A DNA stretch of 64,000 bases from Gemmobacter aquarius (GCF_003060865.1 NZ_CP028920.1:62001-126000), one strand, 5' to 3'; positions 52,265 to 61,949 are shown, counted from the first letter of the stretch. Translations and numbers: made by a program. The notes: a model not told the origin generated them from the sequence alone.

Positions 52265-53464
52265 TCAGCCGACCCGGTCGAGAAGCTTCTTGGCGCGGCC
52301 CTCCATGTCGAGGCGGGCATCTTGCTGGGTCTTATCGCGCGCAAGCCGCGTGATGCCCTGCACGAAGTCGAAGATGCTTTCGGGCGGACGACCCTCTTCC
52401 ATCAGCACCTTCTCAATGATCTTGCCAGACTCAGCCTTGGAGAAGCCGCGTTTGCGCAGAAAGTCATCCCGGTCCTCGTCCGTCCGTGCGACGATCTGCT
52501 GCCGCGCAGCCTTGATCCCGTTCACGAAGCCCTGCGGCGAGGAATTGGCGAAGCGCGTAAGCGCCGGAGCTGCCTCATGGGCGAAGCGCGAGGCGGCGTA
52601 TTTCGAGTGGCGGATTGTGATCTCCTGGAAATCCTCGACACCCCAAAGGTTGCGGTTCTGGCACACCGCCCGCAGGTAGAAGCTCGCCATGCCGAGGGTT
52701 TTCGCCCCCACCTCGGAGTTCCAGCAATAAAAGCCCCGGAAATAGAGATCAGGGGAGCCGTCCGGCAGGCGGCCCGCCTCGATCGGGTTGTGATCATCCA
52801 CCAGGAACAGAAAGACATCGCGGTCAGAGGCATAGAGCGTGGTCGTGTCGCGGCTGATCTCGACATCGGGGTTGTAGACCCCGGTCGACCAGTCCAGCAC
52901 GCCTGGCACCTTCCAGCGCGTGTCGCCCGTGCCATTGCCCGCGATGCGCTGCACCGCCTCGACCAGCTCATGGTCATGGATGCGGCCATAATCCGGACCG
53001 GTGACCGCGCGCAGCTCCGTGCGGCCGTCCTCGGTCTCAAAAGTCTTCACCTGCTCGGCGCGGTGGTTGGTCAGACCGTATTGCAGGTTGATCCCCGCCA
53101 GCGGCGCGGGCAGCTGGCGCAAGTAAGACGCCGGGGCACCGACGATGCTGGCAAGCTGGCCAAAGGCCCAATGCGTGGGCGCCACCGGTTCATGCGCTTT
53201 CGGCAGAACGAGGTGCAGCCGGTCGTCGCTGTCGCGCGCCGCCTCGACGCGAATGTCCGCCGTCTGCACCACGCGGCTGCGGCTGCGCTCGGAGCGACCC
53301 TTCACATTGGCCCAAAGATCATCGAGGGAAAGATACCGCTCGTCATCGGGGCGGTTGAACCATTCGGACGACACCCGCCCGTTCCGCTCCCCCCGGCTCA
53401 CATCCACTTTCCAGCCACCAGACCGTACCGGTGCGACCGGATCCAGAACTTCCACAACGCCCAT
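52265..53464 (-). CDS. DUF932 (DUF945-type) plasmid protein
   Basis: The 399-residue protein has SEWFNRPDDERYLSL near the start, VTGPDYGRIHDHELVEAV in the middle and LYFRGFYCWNSEVGAKTLG later, the core of the DUF932 family common on plasmids and phages. AGGAG precedes the ATG. No enzymatic role is known to me. It is the first gene of the long minus-strand set. Confidence 0.88.
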   Translation of the reverse strand: MGVVEVLDPVAPVRSGGWKVDVSRGERNGRVSSEWFNRPDDERYLSLDDLWANVKGRSERSRSRVVQTADIRVEAARDSDDRLHLVLPKAHEPVAPTHWAFGQLASIVGAPASYLRQLPAPLAGINLQYGLTNHRAEQVKTFETEDGRTELRAVTGPDYGRIHDHELVEAVQRIAGNGTGDTRWKVPGVLDWSTGVYNPDVEISRDTTTLYASDRDVFLFLVDDHNPIEAGRLPDGSPDLYFRGFYCWNSEVGAKTLGMASFYLRAVCQNRNLWGVEDFQEITIRHSKYAASRFAHEAAPALTRFANSSPQGFVNGIKAARQQIVARTDEDRDDFLRKRGFSKAESGKIIEKVLMEEGRPPESIFDFVQGITRLARDKTQQDARLDMEGRAKKLLDRVG

Positions 53465-53700
53465 CGGCTATCTCCTGCGACGGGCGCCAGGAGCCACTCT
53501 CCCAGCCCTCAACCCGTCAACGGGAAACCTGCACTCCTCTCACTCTACGAGTCGCGATGGGCGGAGAGCGGACGGTCGCTGCGCAAAGGATGGAGGTCAG
53601 CAATGCGGGACGGAGCGGACGGTCGCTCCTGCAGCGCAAGAGCTGCCTTCGGTGCATTGGGGCCGTGGCGCCTAGTGGCGAAGTGACTGTTGGTGGCGGA

Positions 53701-53731
53701 GCTTTCGCGGTTTCGACAAAACCGCGAAAGC
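53701..53731. repeat. perfect 13-bp inverted repeat
   Basis: GCTTTCGCGGTTT and AAACCGCGAAAGC flank a 5-base loop between the DUF932 and TetR genes. The rest of 53465-53755 has a 15-bp direct repeat (GAGCGGACGGTCGCT at 53565 and 53612) and no credible gene. The stem could terminate the tetR transcript (it lies 25 bases past its stop) or mark an insertion junction. Confidence 0.55.
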
Positions 53732-53755
53732 GAGTGCTCGTGTTGGCGTCGACTA

Positions 53756-54277
53756 CTATTCCATCATTTTCAGCAGCGAGCCGGTCACCATCGCCTTGAC
53801 CTCTGGCGGCAGCGGTCGTCCGGCCATGGCCCGGTGCGCCCAAAGCCCGTCAGCCGCAATCCGCGCCAGGAAATGGGCGAGGCCGACGGGATCATCGGCT
53901 TGCGGGACCGGTGGTGCCCAATGGTCGATCACCTCGGACCAGACCTGAACCAACCGTTTGTCCCCCGCGCTTTCCAGCATCATCAGCAGTTCTGCCCGGG
54001 TGGCATCCCGACTGCAACTTTGGACATAGGCTGCATAACGGTCAGTCGGCAGGTCCGGGTCCGGGGCAAGGCTACGCAGTTGTTCCTCCCAGTGCCGGGC
54101 CAGATGCTGGTGGGTTGCCAGAAGCAGTTCATCGCGCGATGCGAAGTGATAGATGATGCCGCCCCGCGTGATGCCGGTTTCCGCCGCGACCGCGTCGAAG
54201 GTGACGGCGGTGACGCCGTCCCGCTCGATCAGCCGCACCACCCCATCAAGGATCTTGTCACGGTTGCTCTCTCTCAT
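53756..54277 (-). CDS. TetR-family repressor of the adjacent efflux gene
   Basis: ATG at 54277 with GAGG upstream gives 173 residues. The N-terminal helix-turn-helix is standard (VTFDAVAAETGITRGGIIYHFASRDEL). The C-terminal ligand domain resembles regulators of DHA2-type efflux pumps. It follows the efflux gene by 10 bases on the same strand, so both share one promoter, and the palindrome at 55811-55828 is its likely operator. Confidence 0.88.
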   Translation of the reverse strand: MRESNRDKILDGVVRLIERDGVTAVTFDAVAAETGITRGGIIYHFASRDELLLATHQHLARHWEEQLRSLAPDPDLPTDRYAAYVQSCSRDATRAELLMMLESAGDKRLVQVWSEVIDHWAPPVPQADDPVGLAHFLARIAADGLWAHRAMAGRPLPPEVKAMVTGSLLKMME

Positions 54278-54287
54278 CGTGATAACC

Positions 54288-55799
54288 TCAATGCGGATAG
54301 TGCGAGGATTGCGAACCCGGCCCATAGGACCGCAGCAGCACCCCGGTGAACAGCGCGCCCAGTGCGATGACGCCCGCGAGGACATACATCACCATCAGGA
54401 ACGCGCGGTCAAACGCAGTCGAAGCGGCACCGATCAGCGACGTTCCATCGGCGCCCATCTCCGCGGCAATTGAGAGGGCCTCGGGCAGGCTGTCGCGCGC
54501 CGCGCCGGGGACGCCCTCAGGCAAGATGACGCCAAGAGAATAAACCGCCGCCATCAGGCTGCCTAGAAGGGCAACGGCGATCAGGCTGCCGAACTCGAAC
54601 GACACTTCCTCGACCGAGGCGGCCATCCCGGCATTCTGCACCGGCGCATTGCCGACGATGGCGGTAGAGGCCACCGACATGGCCGCACCGACCCCGGCAC
54701 CGGCCAGCACCGATCCGGCAATCAGCCAACCGATGCCGTGGCTGATCCCCAGGGTTGCGATCAGGACACCGACCGTCGCTACCGCCAGCCCGCCCGCGAT
54801 CAGGATGCGCAGCCCAATCCGGTGCAGGAAGGCACCACCAAGCATTGCGGTCGGCAGCGACCCGATGGCTGCCAACGACACAAGGATGCCCGCCTGCATG
54901 GGCGTGAAGCCCGCGACCAGCTGGAAGCGCTGCGTGGTTGCCAGTTGCAGCCCGGCGAAGGCGAACATGGCAAAGGCCGCAGCCAGGGTGCCCGCAAGGA
55001 AGGCGGGATTTCGGAACAGGGCGAAGTTCAAGAGAGGGTCCGCCAGCCGGGATTGCCGACGGGTGAACAGGACGGTTGCGATCAGGCCGATGGTTGCGGT
55101 GGCAGCGGGGACTGCCCAGGATTGCCCGGCATGGGCGGTTTCCTTGATGGCGATCACCAGCGCCGCCAGGGCCAACAGCGCCAGCACGGATGAGACGAAA
55201 TCCCAGTGCCGCGACCTGTCGGGAGCAACCCTCGGAGCAACGATCAGCGTCGAGATGAACGCCAGGACAACTACCGGCACGTTCACCAGGAACACCGATC
55301 CCCACCAGAAGTGGGACAGCAGGAAGCCCGAGATGATCGGCCCGAGTGCGACGCCGATCACCGAGATCGAGCCCCAGATAGCGATGGCGAAATTGCGCTC
55401 TTTCTCATCGGTGAAGCTGACCCGCAGCAGGGCAAGTGTGGCGGGCATCATTGCGGCGGCACCGACCGCAAGGAAGGCCCGGGCCGCGATCAGGACATTG
55501 GCCGTTGGCGCGAAGGCCGCGACCAGCGAGGCGATGCCGAACAGGACCAGCCCGATCAGAAACATCAGCCGATGCCCGAGGCGATCACCGAGCGTGCCGG
55601 CCCCCAGCAGCAACCCCGCCATGACCAGCGGATAGGCGTTGATGATCCACAACCCTTGGGTCTGTGTCGCGCCCAGCTCACGTGTCAGAGTCGGCAGGGC
55701 GGTATAGAGGATGGAGTTGTCCAGCGTGATCAACAGCAGACCAGCCGCCACGGTCACCAGAACCGCCCAACGGTTGCGGGGGGATACAGTCATTTTCAA
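54288..55799 (-). CDS. MFS multidrug efflux transporter (DHA2/QacA-SmvA type)
   Basis: The 503-residue protein has about 14 membrane helices and the DHA2 motifs: LDNSILYTALPTL in helix 1, GTLGDRLGHRL (motif A) and GxxxGPxxSGFL-like GVALGPIISGFLL (motif C). Relatives export quaternary ammonium compounds and dyes; the actual substrate here is inferred. It is co-transcribed with the TetR repressor. Confidence 0.88.
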   Translation of the reverse strand: MKMTVSPRNRWAVLVTVAAGLLLITLDNSILYTALPTLTRELGATQTQGLWIINAYPLVMAGLLLGAGTLGDRLGHRLMFLIGLVLFGIASLVAAFAPTANVLIAARAFLAVGAAAMMPATLALLRVSFTDEKERNFAIAIWGSISVIGVALGPIISGFLLSHFWWGSVFLVNVPVVVLAFISTLIVAPRVAPDRSRHWDFVSSVLALLALAALVIAIKETAHAGQSWAVPAATATIGLIATVLFTRRQSRLADPLLNFALFRNPAFLAGTLAAAFAMFAFAGLQLATTQRFQLVAGFTPMQAGILVSLAAIGSLPTAMLGGAFLHRIGLRILIAGGLAVATVGVLIATLGISHGIGWLIAGSVLAGAGVGAAMSVASTAIVGNAPVQNAGMAASVEEVSFEFGSLIAVALLGSLMAAVYSLGVILPEGVPGAARDSLPEALSIAAEMGADGTSLIGAASTAFDRAFLMVMYVLAGVIALGALFTGVLLRSYGPGSQSSHYPH

Positions 55800-55810
55800 T
55801 GCACCTTGCT

Positions 55811-55828
55811 TAGTATCGAACTATACTA
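55811..55828. promoter_or_regulatory. TetR operator candidate of the efflux operon
   Basis: TAGTAT and ATACTA are separated by six bases, 12 bases upstream of the efflux start, in an AT-rich stretch that would hold the promoter. Symmetry and position fit TetR binding. Confidence 0.65.
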
Positions 55829-56024
55829 TCATGTTTGTATATTTTCGCAAGGGTGATATGGTTTCTGTCCACCAGCGGACTGCTGTGCAGCATGACAACG
55901 GTCAAGGCGTCTGCTTTCGGCTCCAAGTGGACCTTCGTTGCAATGAAGTCGAACGGCAGCTCTGGGCCGAAACTGTCGATCTTGTCCTTTGCCCCGGCAA
56001 CCCGCGTACTAACGGGGCCTGAAA

Positions 56025-56046
56025 CCCGGCGGGTTGCCCCGCCGGG
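56025..56046 (-). terminator. hairpin terminator after second ssb
   Basis: CCCGGCGGG and CCCGCCGGG form a perfect 9-bp stem with a 4-base loop, 22 bases past the ssb stop. The 55829-56068 gap also holds, on the minus strand, a stretch reading GAKDKIDSFGPELPFDF, perhaps the tail of a lost gene. Confidence 0.65.
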
Positions 56047-56068
56047 CCTTAGGGAGACCCCGTTCTTT

Positions 56069-56473
56069 TCAGAACGGGATCTCGTCGTCGCGGTCGACCA
56101 GCTCGGGGTTTTCATTCTCGGTCGCTTTCGGGCGGCTGAGGAAGTCGACCTTCTCCGCGATGATCTCGCAGCCGTAGCGGTCAACGCCGGTTGCGTCGGT
56201 CCACTTTGTGTAGTGGATGCGGCCGTGGACCATGACCTTCATGCCCTTTTCGCAGTGCTCTGCGACAGTCTTGCCGAGACCGTTGAAGCAGGTGATGCGG
56301 TGCCATTCGGTGTCCATGACCCGGTAGCCGTTTTCGTCGCGGATCGCGCGACCTTCCGAAAGGCGGGGGCGCGAGGTGGCGAGGGTGAAGTTGGTGATCT
56401 TGGTGCCGCTCTGGGTGGCGCGGACTTCGGGCTTCTGACCGATGTTGCCGGCGAGGATGACGATGTTCTGCAT
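56069..56473 (-). CDS. ssb: single-stranded DNA-binding protein (copy 2)
   Basis: The 134-residue SSB has the same OB fold as copy 1 (MQNIVILAGNIGQKPEV, TEWHRITCFNGLG, MVHGRIHYTKW). Its tail ends DRDDEIPF, the usual acidic tip that binds partner proteins, unlike copy 1. Differences cluster in the tail and at about ten exposed positions. Its leader and terminator also resemble those of copy 1, so the whole unit was duplicated. Confidence 0.94.
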   Translation of the reverse strand: MQNIVILAGNIGQKPEVRATQSGTKITNFTLATSRPRLSEGRAIRDENGYRVMDTEWHRITCFNGLGKTVAEHCEKGMKVMVHGRIHYTKWTDATGVDRYGCEIIAEKVDFLSRPKATENENPELVDRDDEIPF

Positions 56474-56506
56474 GTTAAGCTCCTGTGTTTCCTGTCCCCG
56501 GGACCG

Positions 56507-56707
56507 TCCCTTCGACAAGACCCGAAAGAAGCCTGTCGGGTGAGGCGTGCACGGCTGGGCCAGCAGACCAGACGGAAACCCCCAAAGGTCCGGGGTGGAG
56601 CGGGCAGGTGCCGCGTTTCCAAAGAAACGCTAGCCAACACGGCCCAGACTGACGCGGGGTTGCGCGCATGAGGCCGAACAGGCTTAGGGGATTGTCAGTC
56701 GAAGGGA
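56507..56707 (-). promoter_or_regulatory. structured leader upstream of ssb copy 2
   Basis: It is closed by TCCCTTCGAC (56507-56516) and GTCGAAGGGA (56698-56707), with the inner AAGCCTGT/ACAGGCTT pair as in copy 1. The enclosed hairpins differ in sequence but keep pairing: GCTGG/CCAGC, ACCCC/GGGGT and GCGTTTC/GAAACGC. The outer 32 bp (56676-56707) are identical to copy 1. The rest of 56708-56913 shows nothing clear. Confidence 0.65.
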
Positions 56708-56913
56708 TGGCACCGGGGACAGGAGTGATCGGAGGCACTTGCAGAACATGTCTTTCCTCGCCCTGATAAGACGGTAAGCCCGAAGTCCTTATCCCCATAG
56801 CGGCGGATCACCTCAGAGCCCCTTTCTTGCCATTCGCGCCTAAGCCCGATCGGAGTTGCGAGCCCGCGCCGTGACGGCTATCCCAAGGGCATCATTTTGG
56901 ACACGAGGCACCC

Positions 56914-57234
56914 ATGGCTGAATTCGACGTTGAGACACTGTCGCTCAAAGAGCTCAAGAGCCTGCAGAAGGATCTGGCCAAGGCCATTTCCACATTTGAG
57001 GACAGGCAGAAAAGCGATGCCCGCAGCAAGCTCGAGATCATTGCCAAAGAGATGGGCTATTCCCTGGCCGACCTGATTGGCACCGAGGTGAAACCCACCC
57101 GTGCGCCCGCCGCCGCGAAATACCGCCATCCAGAAAACGCGGCCCTCACCTGGTCAGGCCGGGGGCGCAAGCCGCTGTGGTTTGTCGCGGCCCTAGAAGC
57201 AGGCAAATCGCCCGAGGACATGGCAGTCAACTGA
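56914..57234 (+). CDS. H-NS-like nucleoid-associated protein
   Basis: The 106-residue protein has an N-terminal coiled coil (LSLKELKSLQKDLAKAISTFE) for oligomerisation and the C-terminal H-NS DNA-binding motif YRHPENAALTWSGRGRKPLWF at about 75-95, as in Rhodobacter HvrA-type proteins. Plasmid H-NS copies silence AT-rich foreign genes and reduce the cost of the element. GAGG lies before the ATG. Confidence 0.9.
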   Translation: MAEFDVETLSLKELKSLQKDLAKAISTFEDRQKSDARSKLEIIAKEMGYSLADLIGTEVKPTRAPAAAKYRHPENAALTWSGRGRKPLWFVAALEAGKSPEDMAVN

Positions 57235-57369
57235 CCGCCTATGCGTGACCCAGCAGTGGGGCGTTCGTGTTATAGAAATCCACATTTGTGAACATGTCGC
57301 CTCGGTCATGTTTACAGAGCGCAGTTCTCCCAACATGAGAAAGTCCCCTGCCCTATCTGCTTCAGCCCA

Positions 57370-59033
57370 CATTTCCCAAGTAAGGCGCTGATTTCGCTGT
57401 CCTGACCATTATATTTCCTATATAAAACATGGTGTTGAAGGCTGCGAGGGGCGCGTTTCATGGATCACCCAGAGGGTGCGGGCTTGCAACGGGCAGATCG
57501 GGTGGATTTCGACCCTCGCGTGCGGCTGGAATTTCGCGGCACGCAGCTCAGTTCCGACGGCGGCCTTCTGGTGATGCGCGAGCTTGATGACGCGCTCGGG
57601 TTGTCCGATTTGGCGTCAGCGGCGCTGCGCGATACTCGCTCTGGCAAGAACACGGTCCATCGGCTCGACGGCCTGTTCCGGCAATCAGTCTTTGGGCGGC
57701 TGGCCGGATACGAGGATGTCAACGACGCCAACCGTCTCGCCTGCGATCCGGTCATGCGCCAAGTTGTCGGCGGCAGAGCGGTCGATGCACAAGCGGCCTC
57801 GGCATCGCAGATGGGACGGTTCGAGACCGAGACGCTGGCTCTGGCCGGGAACCGTGCCGCGCTGGCCGACCTGAACGGGCAATGGATCGACCGGTTCCAT
57901 GACCGTAACGGGCTGAAGTACATCGTTCTGGACATGGACAGCTCGGTCAGCCCGACCCATGGCGACCAGGAAGGGTCCGCCTGGAATGGCCATTTCGACT
58001 GTAGCTGCTATCACCCCAACTTTCTGTTCAACCAGTTCGGGATGCTGGAACGCTGCGCCCTGCGCCATGGCAACGTCCACAGCGCCGATGGCTGGCGTGA
58101 TGTTCTCGACCCCGTCATTGCGCGCTACGCGGAGCGCGACCTTGGTGGCAGGTTCTTCCGGGCCGATGCTGCCTACGCGATCCCGGCGATCTATGAGCGA
58201 TTGGAAGAAGCGCGGTTCTTCTACGCCATCCGGCTGCCCGCAAACGCGGTCCTCAAGGACAAGATCGCGCATCGGCTAACGCGCCCTGTCGGGCGGCCGT
58301 CACTGACCAAGGTCAAGCGGTTCTTCGAGGAATTCGAGTATCAGGCGGCGTCCTGGGACAAGGAACGCCGGGTGATCGCCAAGATCGAATGGCATCCGGG
58401 CGAACTGTTCCCGCGTGTCGGCTTCATCGTCACCAACCTGCCGATGGAGCCGGACTGGGTGGTGCGGTTCTACAACCAGCGCGGCACCGCCGAGCAGCAC
58501 ATCAAAGAGGGCAAATACGCCTTTCGCTGGACGCGGCTGTCGTGCCGGAAGTTCCGCGACAATGAGGTGCGGCTGCAACTGCACGCCCTGGCGTACAACC
58601 TGGCCACCTTCTTGCACTGCATCGAGCTGCCCGAGGCCATGGCCGACTGGTCGTTGACCAGCCTGCAACTGAAGCTGATCAAGATCGGGGCACGTGTGGT
58701 CCGTCACGCCCGCACCATCACCTTCCAGCTGGCCGAGGTCGCTGTCACCGGCACGATGGTACGCGCCATCCTCGCCGCTATCCGCCGATTGCGAGCGCCA
58801 CCGCTATGCGCATGATCGCGATCCACGCTCAAACTGAACGAAAGCGGCTGGACAGATCTGTCCGCTGCGCTGAAAAACGCCGCCCCTGGGCAAGGAAACA
58901 GCGGCTTCGCGGTCTGATCCGTCCAGATCCAGCAGTCTGCGCGACCGCAGGTGCCGCTTGCGGCAGAAAATCCTTGTCTAGCGCTCGGATACAGGCGATC
59001 TTCACCTCAAACGACACGCCACTTGGGGAATGC
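57370..59033 (+). mobile_element. IS1380-family insertion sequence (approximate ends)
   Basis: A full transposase is flanked by imperfect inverted repeats: ATTTCCCAAGT(AA)GGCG at about 57370-57386 and the complement of ATTCCCCAAGTGGCG at about 59017-59032. The family normally has short imperfect ends and a 4-bp duplication; I could not fix a duplication, so the exact borders are uncertain by some bases. Confidence 0.65.
57460..58815 (+). CDS. IS1380-family transposase
   Basis: The 451-residue DDE transposase has the family start (VRLEFRGTQLSSDGGLLVM), the first Asp in LDMDSSVSPTHGDQEG, the second in FFRADAAYAIP, and the Glu in YNQRGTAEQHIKEGK. Length is standard. GAGG precedes the ATG. No disruption, so it is probably active. 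Confidence 0.93.
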   Translation: MDHPEGAGLQRADRVDFDPRVRLEFRGTQLSSDGGLLVMRELDDALGLSDLASAALRDTRSGKNTVHRLDGLFRQSVFGRLAGYEDVNDANRLACDPVMRQVVGGRAVDAQAASASQMGRFETETLALAGNRAALADLNGQWIDRFHDRNGLKYIVLDMDSSVSPTHGDQEGSAWNGHFDCSCYHPNFLFNQFGMLERCALRHGNVHSADGWRDVLDPVIARYAERDLGGRFFRADAAYAIPAIYERLEEARFFYAIRLPANAVLKDKIAHRLTRPVGRPSLTKVKRFFEEFEYQAASWDKERRVIAKIEWHPGELFPRVGFIVTNLPMEPDWVVRFYNQRGTAEQHIKEGKYAFRWTRLSCRKFRDNEVRLQLHALAYNLATFLHCIELPEAMADWSLTSLQLKLIKIGARVVRHARTITFQLAEVAVTGTMVRAILAAIRRLRAPPLCA

Positions 59034-59520
59034 AGGAGTAATGTGGGTGTCGTGTTGTAGCTCGTCAAGAGGTAGATGTGAAATAAATATGGCACTGTGT
59101 CTATTTTGTAGGATACGTTCTATTTAAGCCCTCAGAGGCTAGGCGGTTTACGGGCATGTAAGTGTGACACCTTAGACTCGGAGTCGGGACTGTGAGGGGC
59201 CTTAGAGAGCTTCTAGATGCCATTTCAGGGGTCTCCTAGATCGACAACATGCTCTCCTCTCACTTTGTAGCTTCATAACTGTGGGTGTCAGTTAGCAACA
59301 GTGCTCGAGTCCAGGATTTGCGTTCATTCTGTGAAGGCCGGTTGATAGGCGTTCCAACGGATTCGGCTTTGGCGGTGTTAATGCAAGTGTCGCTTTCCGG
59401 CGATGGCAGTAACAGTCCCGGACTGTGCTTCCGCAAACACTTCGGTTCGCTACGCAACGATGGTCAGATAACGCTTTTGAGAGGAAGGTCGAATAGAGCA
59501 TTGATCCTATAGCGCCGGTC
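59034..59520. other. non-coding junction region
   Basis: This AT-richer stretch between the IS1380 element and the resistance block has no convincing frame on either strand. It probably consists of leftovers from earlier mobile-element insertions. Confidence 0.4.
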
Positions 59521-59586
59521 CTATCTGCCCGCGCAGACCTCGCTGCTGAGCTGGCGGTTGATGACCGGCCGCCACGGGACAAGGGT
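59521..59586 (-). pseudogene. fragment of DUF3363-type relaxase C-terminus (copy 1)
   Basis: On the minus strand the short stretch reads LVPWRPVINRQLSSEV and then stops. It is the same segment as in the longer fragment at 62573-62755 (LVPWRPVIDRQLGREV). Only some 20 codons remain. It marks one edge of the tet(G) unit. Confidence 0.55.
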
Positions 59587-59657
59587 GCATTTATGGCTCT
59601 TTTCAACCACAGCGAACTGGCTGCTGGATAATTGTACGGTGCCGGTGGACTTGTCGC

Positions 59658-60650
59658 TCACGCCTTCGCTATCCGTGGTAGTATCGAACGGTAGTCCGTG
59701 CAGACCTTCCGGCCCATGTCGTTGGCGAGGCTGAGCAGGTTGCGAAGCGCCGCGCTGCGATTGGACGGCGACCAGACAGCCGAGAAGGCGACCGGCTCCG
59801 GCTCGTCGGTGAAGGGCAAAAAGACAATGCCGTTTGTCGGCAACAGCGCCGTGGCCGCGCCGACGATGGTGATGCCAAAGCCCTGTCCGACCAAAGACAA
59901 AAGGGTGCCACGCCCCACGTCGAAGCGCAGGATCGACGGCGCAGGCCAGCGCTCGGCATGGCGTAGCACGATATGGCTATGAACCTGCGGTCCAGTGCCG
60001 CCATGCCGGACAAGGAACGTCTCGCCTGCCAAATCGGGCCATGTGACGGCTGACCGCTTGGCGAGCGGATGCCGTTCCGGTAGCACCGCCAAGAGCGGTT
60101 CGGTCCATGTGCGACGGGAATGGCAGTCGGGTGGTTGGGGCGTGCCCGCGACGAACGCCACGTCCAACCTACCGGCGCGAAGCTGCACCACCGCTTCACG
60201 GGCCGGGCCTTCGGCGATCTCGACTTCAACATCGGGGTAATCCTTGCGGTATTGGCCGATCAGCTTTGCGAGGAAGCTATGCGGAATCAGGGCATGGATA
60301 CCGATACGAAGCCGGCCGCTTTCTCCGGCTGCCGCCATGCCGGCGGTTTTCACCGCATGGTCGAGTTGGTCAATACCTACGGCTATCCGCTCGACGAAAT
60401 GGCGTCCGGCCTCGGTCAGCCGAACGCCGCGCGCATGACGCTCGAACAAGAGGATGCCGAGGTCTTCTTCCAGTGCCTTCACGCGGGCGCTGACGCTGGA
60501 CTGTGCAACGCCGAGCGCGTTGGCGGCGTGACGGAAGTTGAGATATTCGGCGACAGCGAGAGTGTGAACTAAGGTCATCATTGGCACTCGCCCCGAAAGG
60601 AGATGATTGCTCAACAGATTTAATCCGTCATTTCTCCTAAGTCTACGCAT
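59658..60650 (-). CDS. LysR-family regulator beside tet(G)
   Basis: The 330-residue protein has the LysR helix-turn-helix (YLNFRHAANALGVAQSSVSARVKALEEDLG) and a full C-terminal effector domain. The frame allows later starts at 60581 or 60578 (MMTLVHTLAVAEY), which would be closer to usual LysR length. A LysR gene stands at this place in SGI1-type floR-tetR-tet(G) clusters. It follows tet(G) by 20 bases on the same strand. Confidence 0.88.
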   Translation of the reverse strand: MRRLRRNDGLNLLSNHLLSGRVPMMTLVHTLAVAEYLNFRHAANALGVAQSSVSARVKALEEDLGILLFERHARGVRLTEAGRHFVERIAVGIDQLDHAVKTAGMAAAGESGRLRIGIHALIPHSFLAKLIGQYRKDYPDVEVEIAEGPAREAVVQLRAGRLDVAFVAGTPQPPDCHSRRTWTEPLLAVLPERHPLAKRSAVTWPDLAGETFLVRHGGTGPQVHSHIVLRHAERWPAPSILRFDVGRGTLLSLVGQGFGITIVGAATALLPTNGIVFLPFTDEPEPVAFSAVWSPSNRSAALRNLLSLANDMGRKVCTDYRSILPRIAKA

Positions 60651-60670
60651 GCCAAATCGCCATGACTAAA

Positions 60671-61846
60671 TCACAATGAAGTTGCGAATGGTCTGCGTAG
60701 TATTGGCAGACATATTAAATAGAGGATCGCGCCGACAATCCAAACCCAACCGTTCCATGCCCCGGCGGTGGCAGAATAGAGTGCTGTGAAGCCAAGCGGT
60801 CCTGCGATAGAGCTTAGATTGGTGAGGCTCGTTAGCGTTCCTTGCAAAGCCCCTTGCTTGTTACTGCTGACATTGTTTGAGAGCATTGCCTGCAAGGCCG
60901 GCATGCCAACACCCCCGGCGGCAAGCAGCAACAGAATCGGGAACACCATCCATCCCTGCGTGGCAAAAGCCAGAAGAACGAAGCCAGTCGCATCCGCAGC
61001 CATGCCAAACAGCAGCGTGCGCCGCTCTCCAAGCCGGCTTGAAAGCGGGCCGGTAACAAACGCTTGGAAGATCGCATGTGTTGCCCCAAACGCCGCGAGC
61101 GACAAACCAACGGTCGCGGTGTTCCACTGAAAACGGTCCTCGCCATATATGACCCATAGGGCTGCAGGCACTTGGCCGATCAGTTGAATAATGAAGAAAA
61201 CTGCGAAAAGCGCACCTAGCCCGCGCAATGCATCATCCAGCCGTAACAGAACGAATGGTTTGATGCGAACCGGCTTTCCGGTCCCGCCATGGCTGTGATG
61301 AGTCTCCTTGAGGAAAATGCAGGCAAGCAGGAACGCGAACCCGTTGAGAAGGGCGGCGGCGATAAACGGGGCATGAGCAGAGATACCACCGAGCATGCCA
61401 CCAAGTGCTGGCCCGGCAATCATGCCCGCCCCATAACAGGCCCCCATGTAGCCGAACCAGCGTGCGCGAGAACCTTCCCCCGTCGAATCGGCAATGGTTG
61501 AGGCTGCTACAGCTCCGGTTGCGCCCGTGACGCCGGACACGAGTCGGCCGATATAGAGCACCCATAAGACCGGCGCTGATGCCATAATCGTGTAATCGAC
61601 TGCGGCTCCTGCAAGAGAAGCCAGAAGTACCGGACGCCGACCGTAAGAATCCGAAAGCTGTCCAAGCATGGGCGCGAAGACGACCTGCATCAATGCATAG
61701 AGCGACAGCAAGGCACCATAGTGTCCAGCGACCTGCTCTGCTGGCACAAGCTCACGCAGAAGCGTCGGAAGGACGGGCATGATGAGGCCGAGACCCATGG
61801 CGTCAAGACCCACGATCAGCAGGGCAATGATGGCAGAGCTGCGCAC
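60671..61846 (-). CDS. tet(G): tetracycline efflux protein Tet(G)
   Basis: The 391-residue 12-helix MFS antiporter exports tetracycline-Mg in exchange for protons. Motif A (GQLSDSYGRRPVLL) and the helix-1 segment IVGLDAMGLGLIMPVLP are intact, and the sequence agrees throughout with Tet(G) as I remember it. It is divergent from tetR(G), with two operators between them. Full length and apparently functional. Confidence 0.95.
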   Translation of the reverse strand: MRSSAIIALLIVGLDAMGLGLIMPVLPTLLRELVPAEQVAGHYGALLSLYALMQVVFAPMLGQLSDSYGRRPVLLASLAGAAVDYTIMASAPVLWVLYIGRLVSGVTGATGAVAASTIADSTGEGSRARWFGYMGACYGAGMIAGPALGGMLGGISAHAPFIAAALLNGFAFLLACIFLKETHHSHGGTGKPVRIKPFVLLRLDDALRGLGALFAVFFIIQLIGQVPAALWVIYGEDRFQWNTATVGLSLAAFGATHAIFQAFVTGPLSSRLGERRTLLFGMAADATGFVLLAFATQGWMVFPILLLLAAGGVGMPALQAMLSNNVSSNKQGALQGTLTSLTNLSSIAGPLGFTALYSATAGAWNGWVWIVGAILYLICLPILRRPFATSL

Positions 61847-61878
61847 CTGAAACTCCAGCGCCGCTCAATGGAGCGACT

Positions 61879-61921
61879 TTATCAACGATAAGGAGATGGA
61901 CATAGAACTTATCGGTGATAA
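61879..61921. promoter_or_regulatory. paired tet operators between tet(G) and tetR(G)
   Basis: TTATCAACGATAA (61879-61891) and TTATCGGTGATAA (61909-61921) are two near-palindromes 30 bp apart in the divergent promoter region. TetR binds both and releases on tetracycline, controlling both genes. Confidence 0.85.
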
Positions 61922-61949
61922 ATTGTCAAGCACTGGCGAAGGAACGTGA

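Noticed and set aside
55835..56671. 278-codon plus-strand frame across the second ssb
   Set aside because: Exact antisense of ssb; a matching shadow exists over the first ssb.
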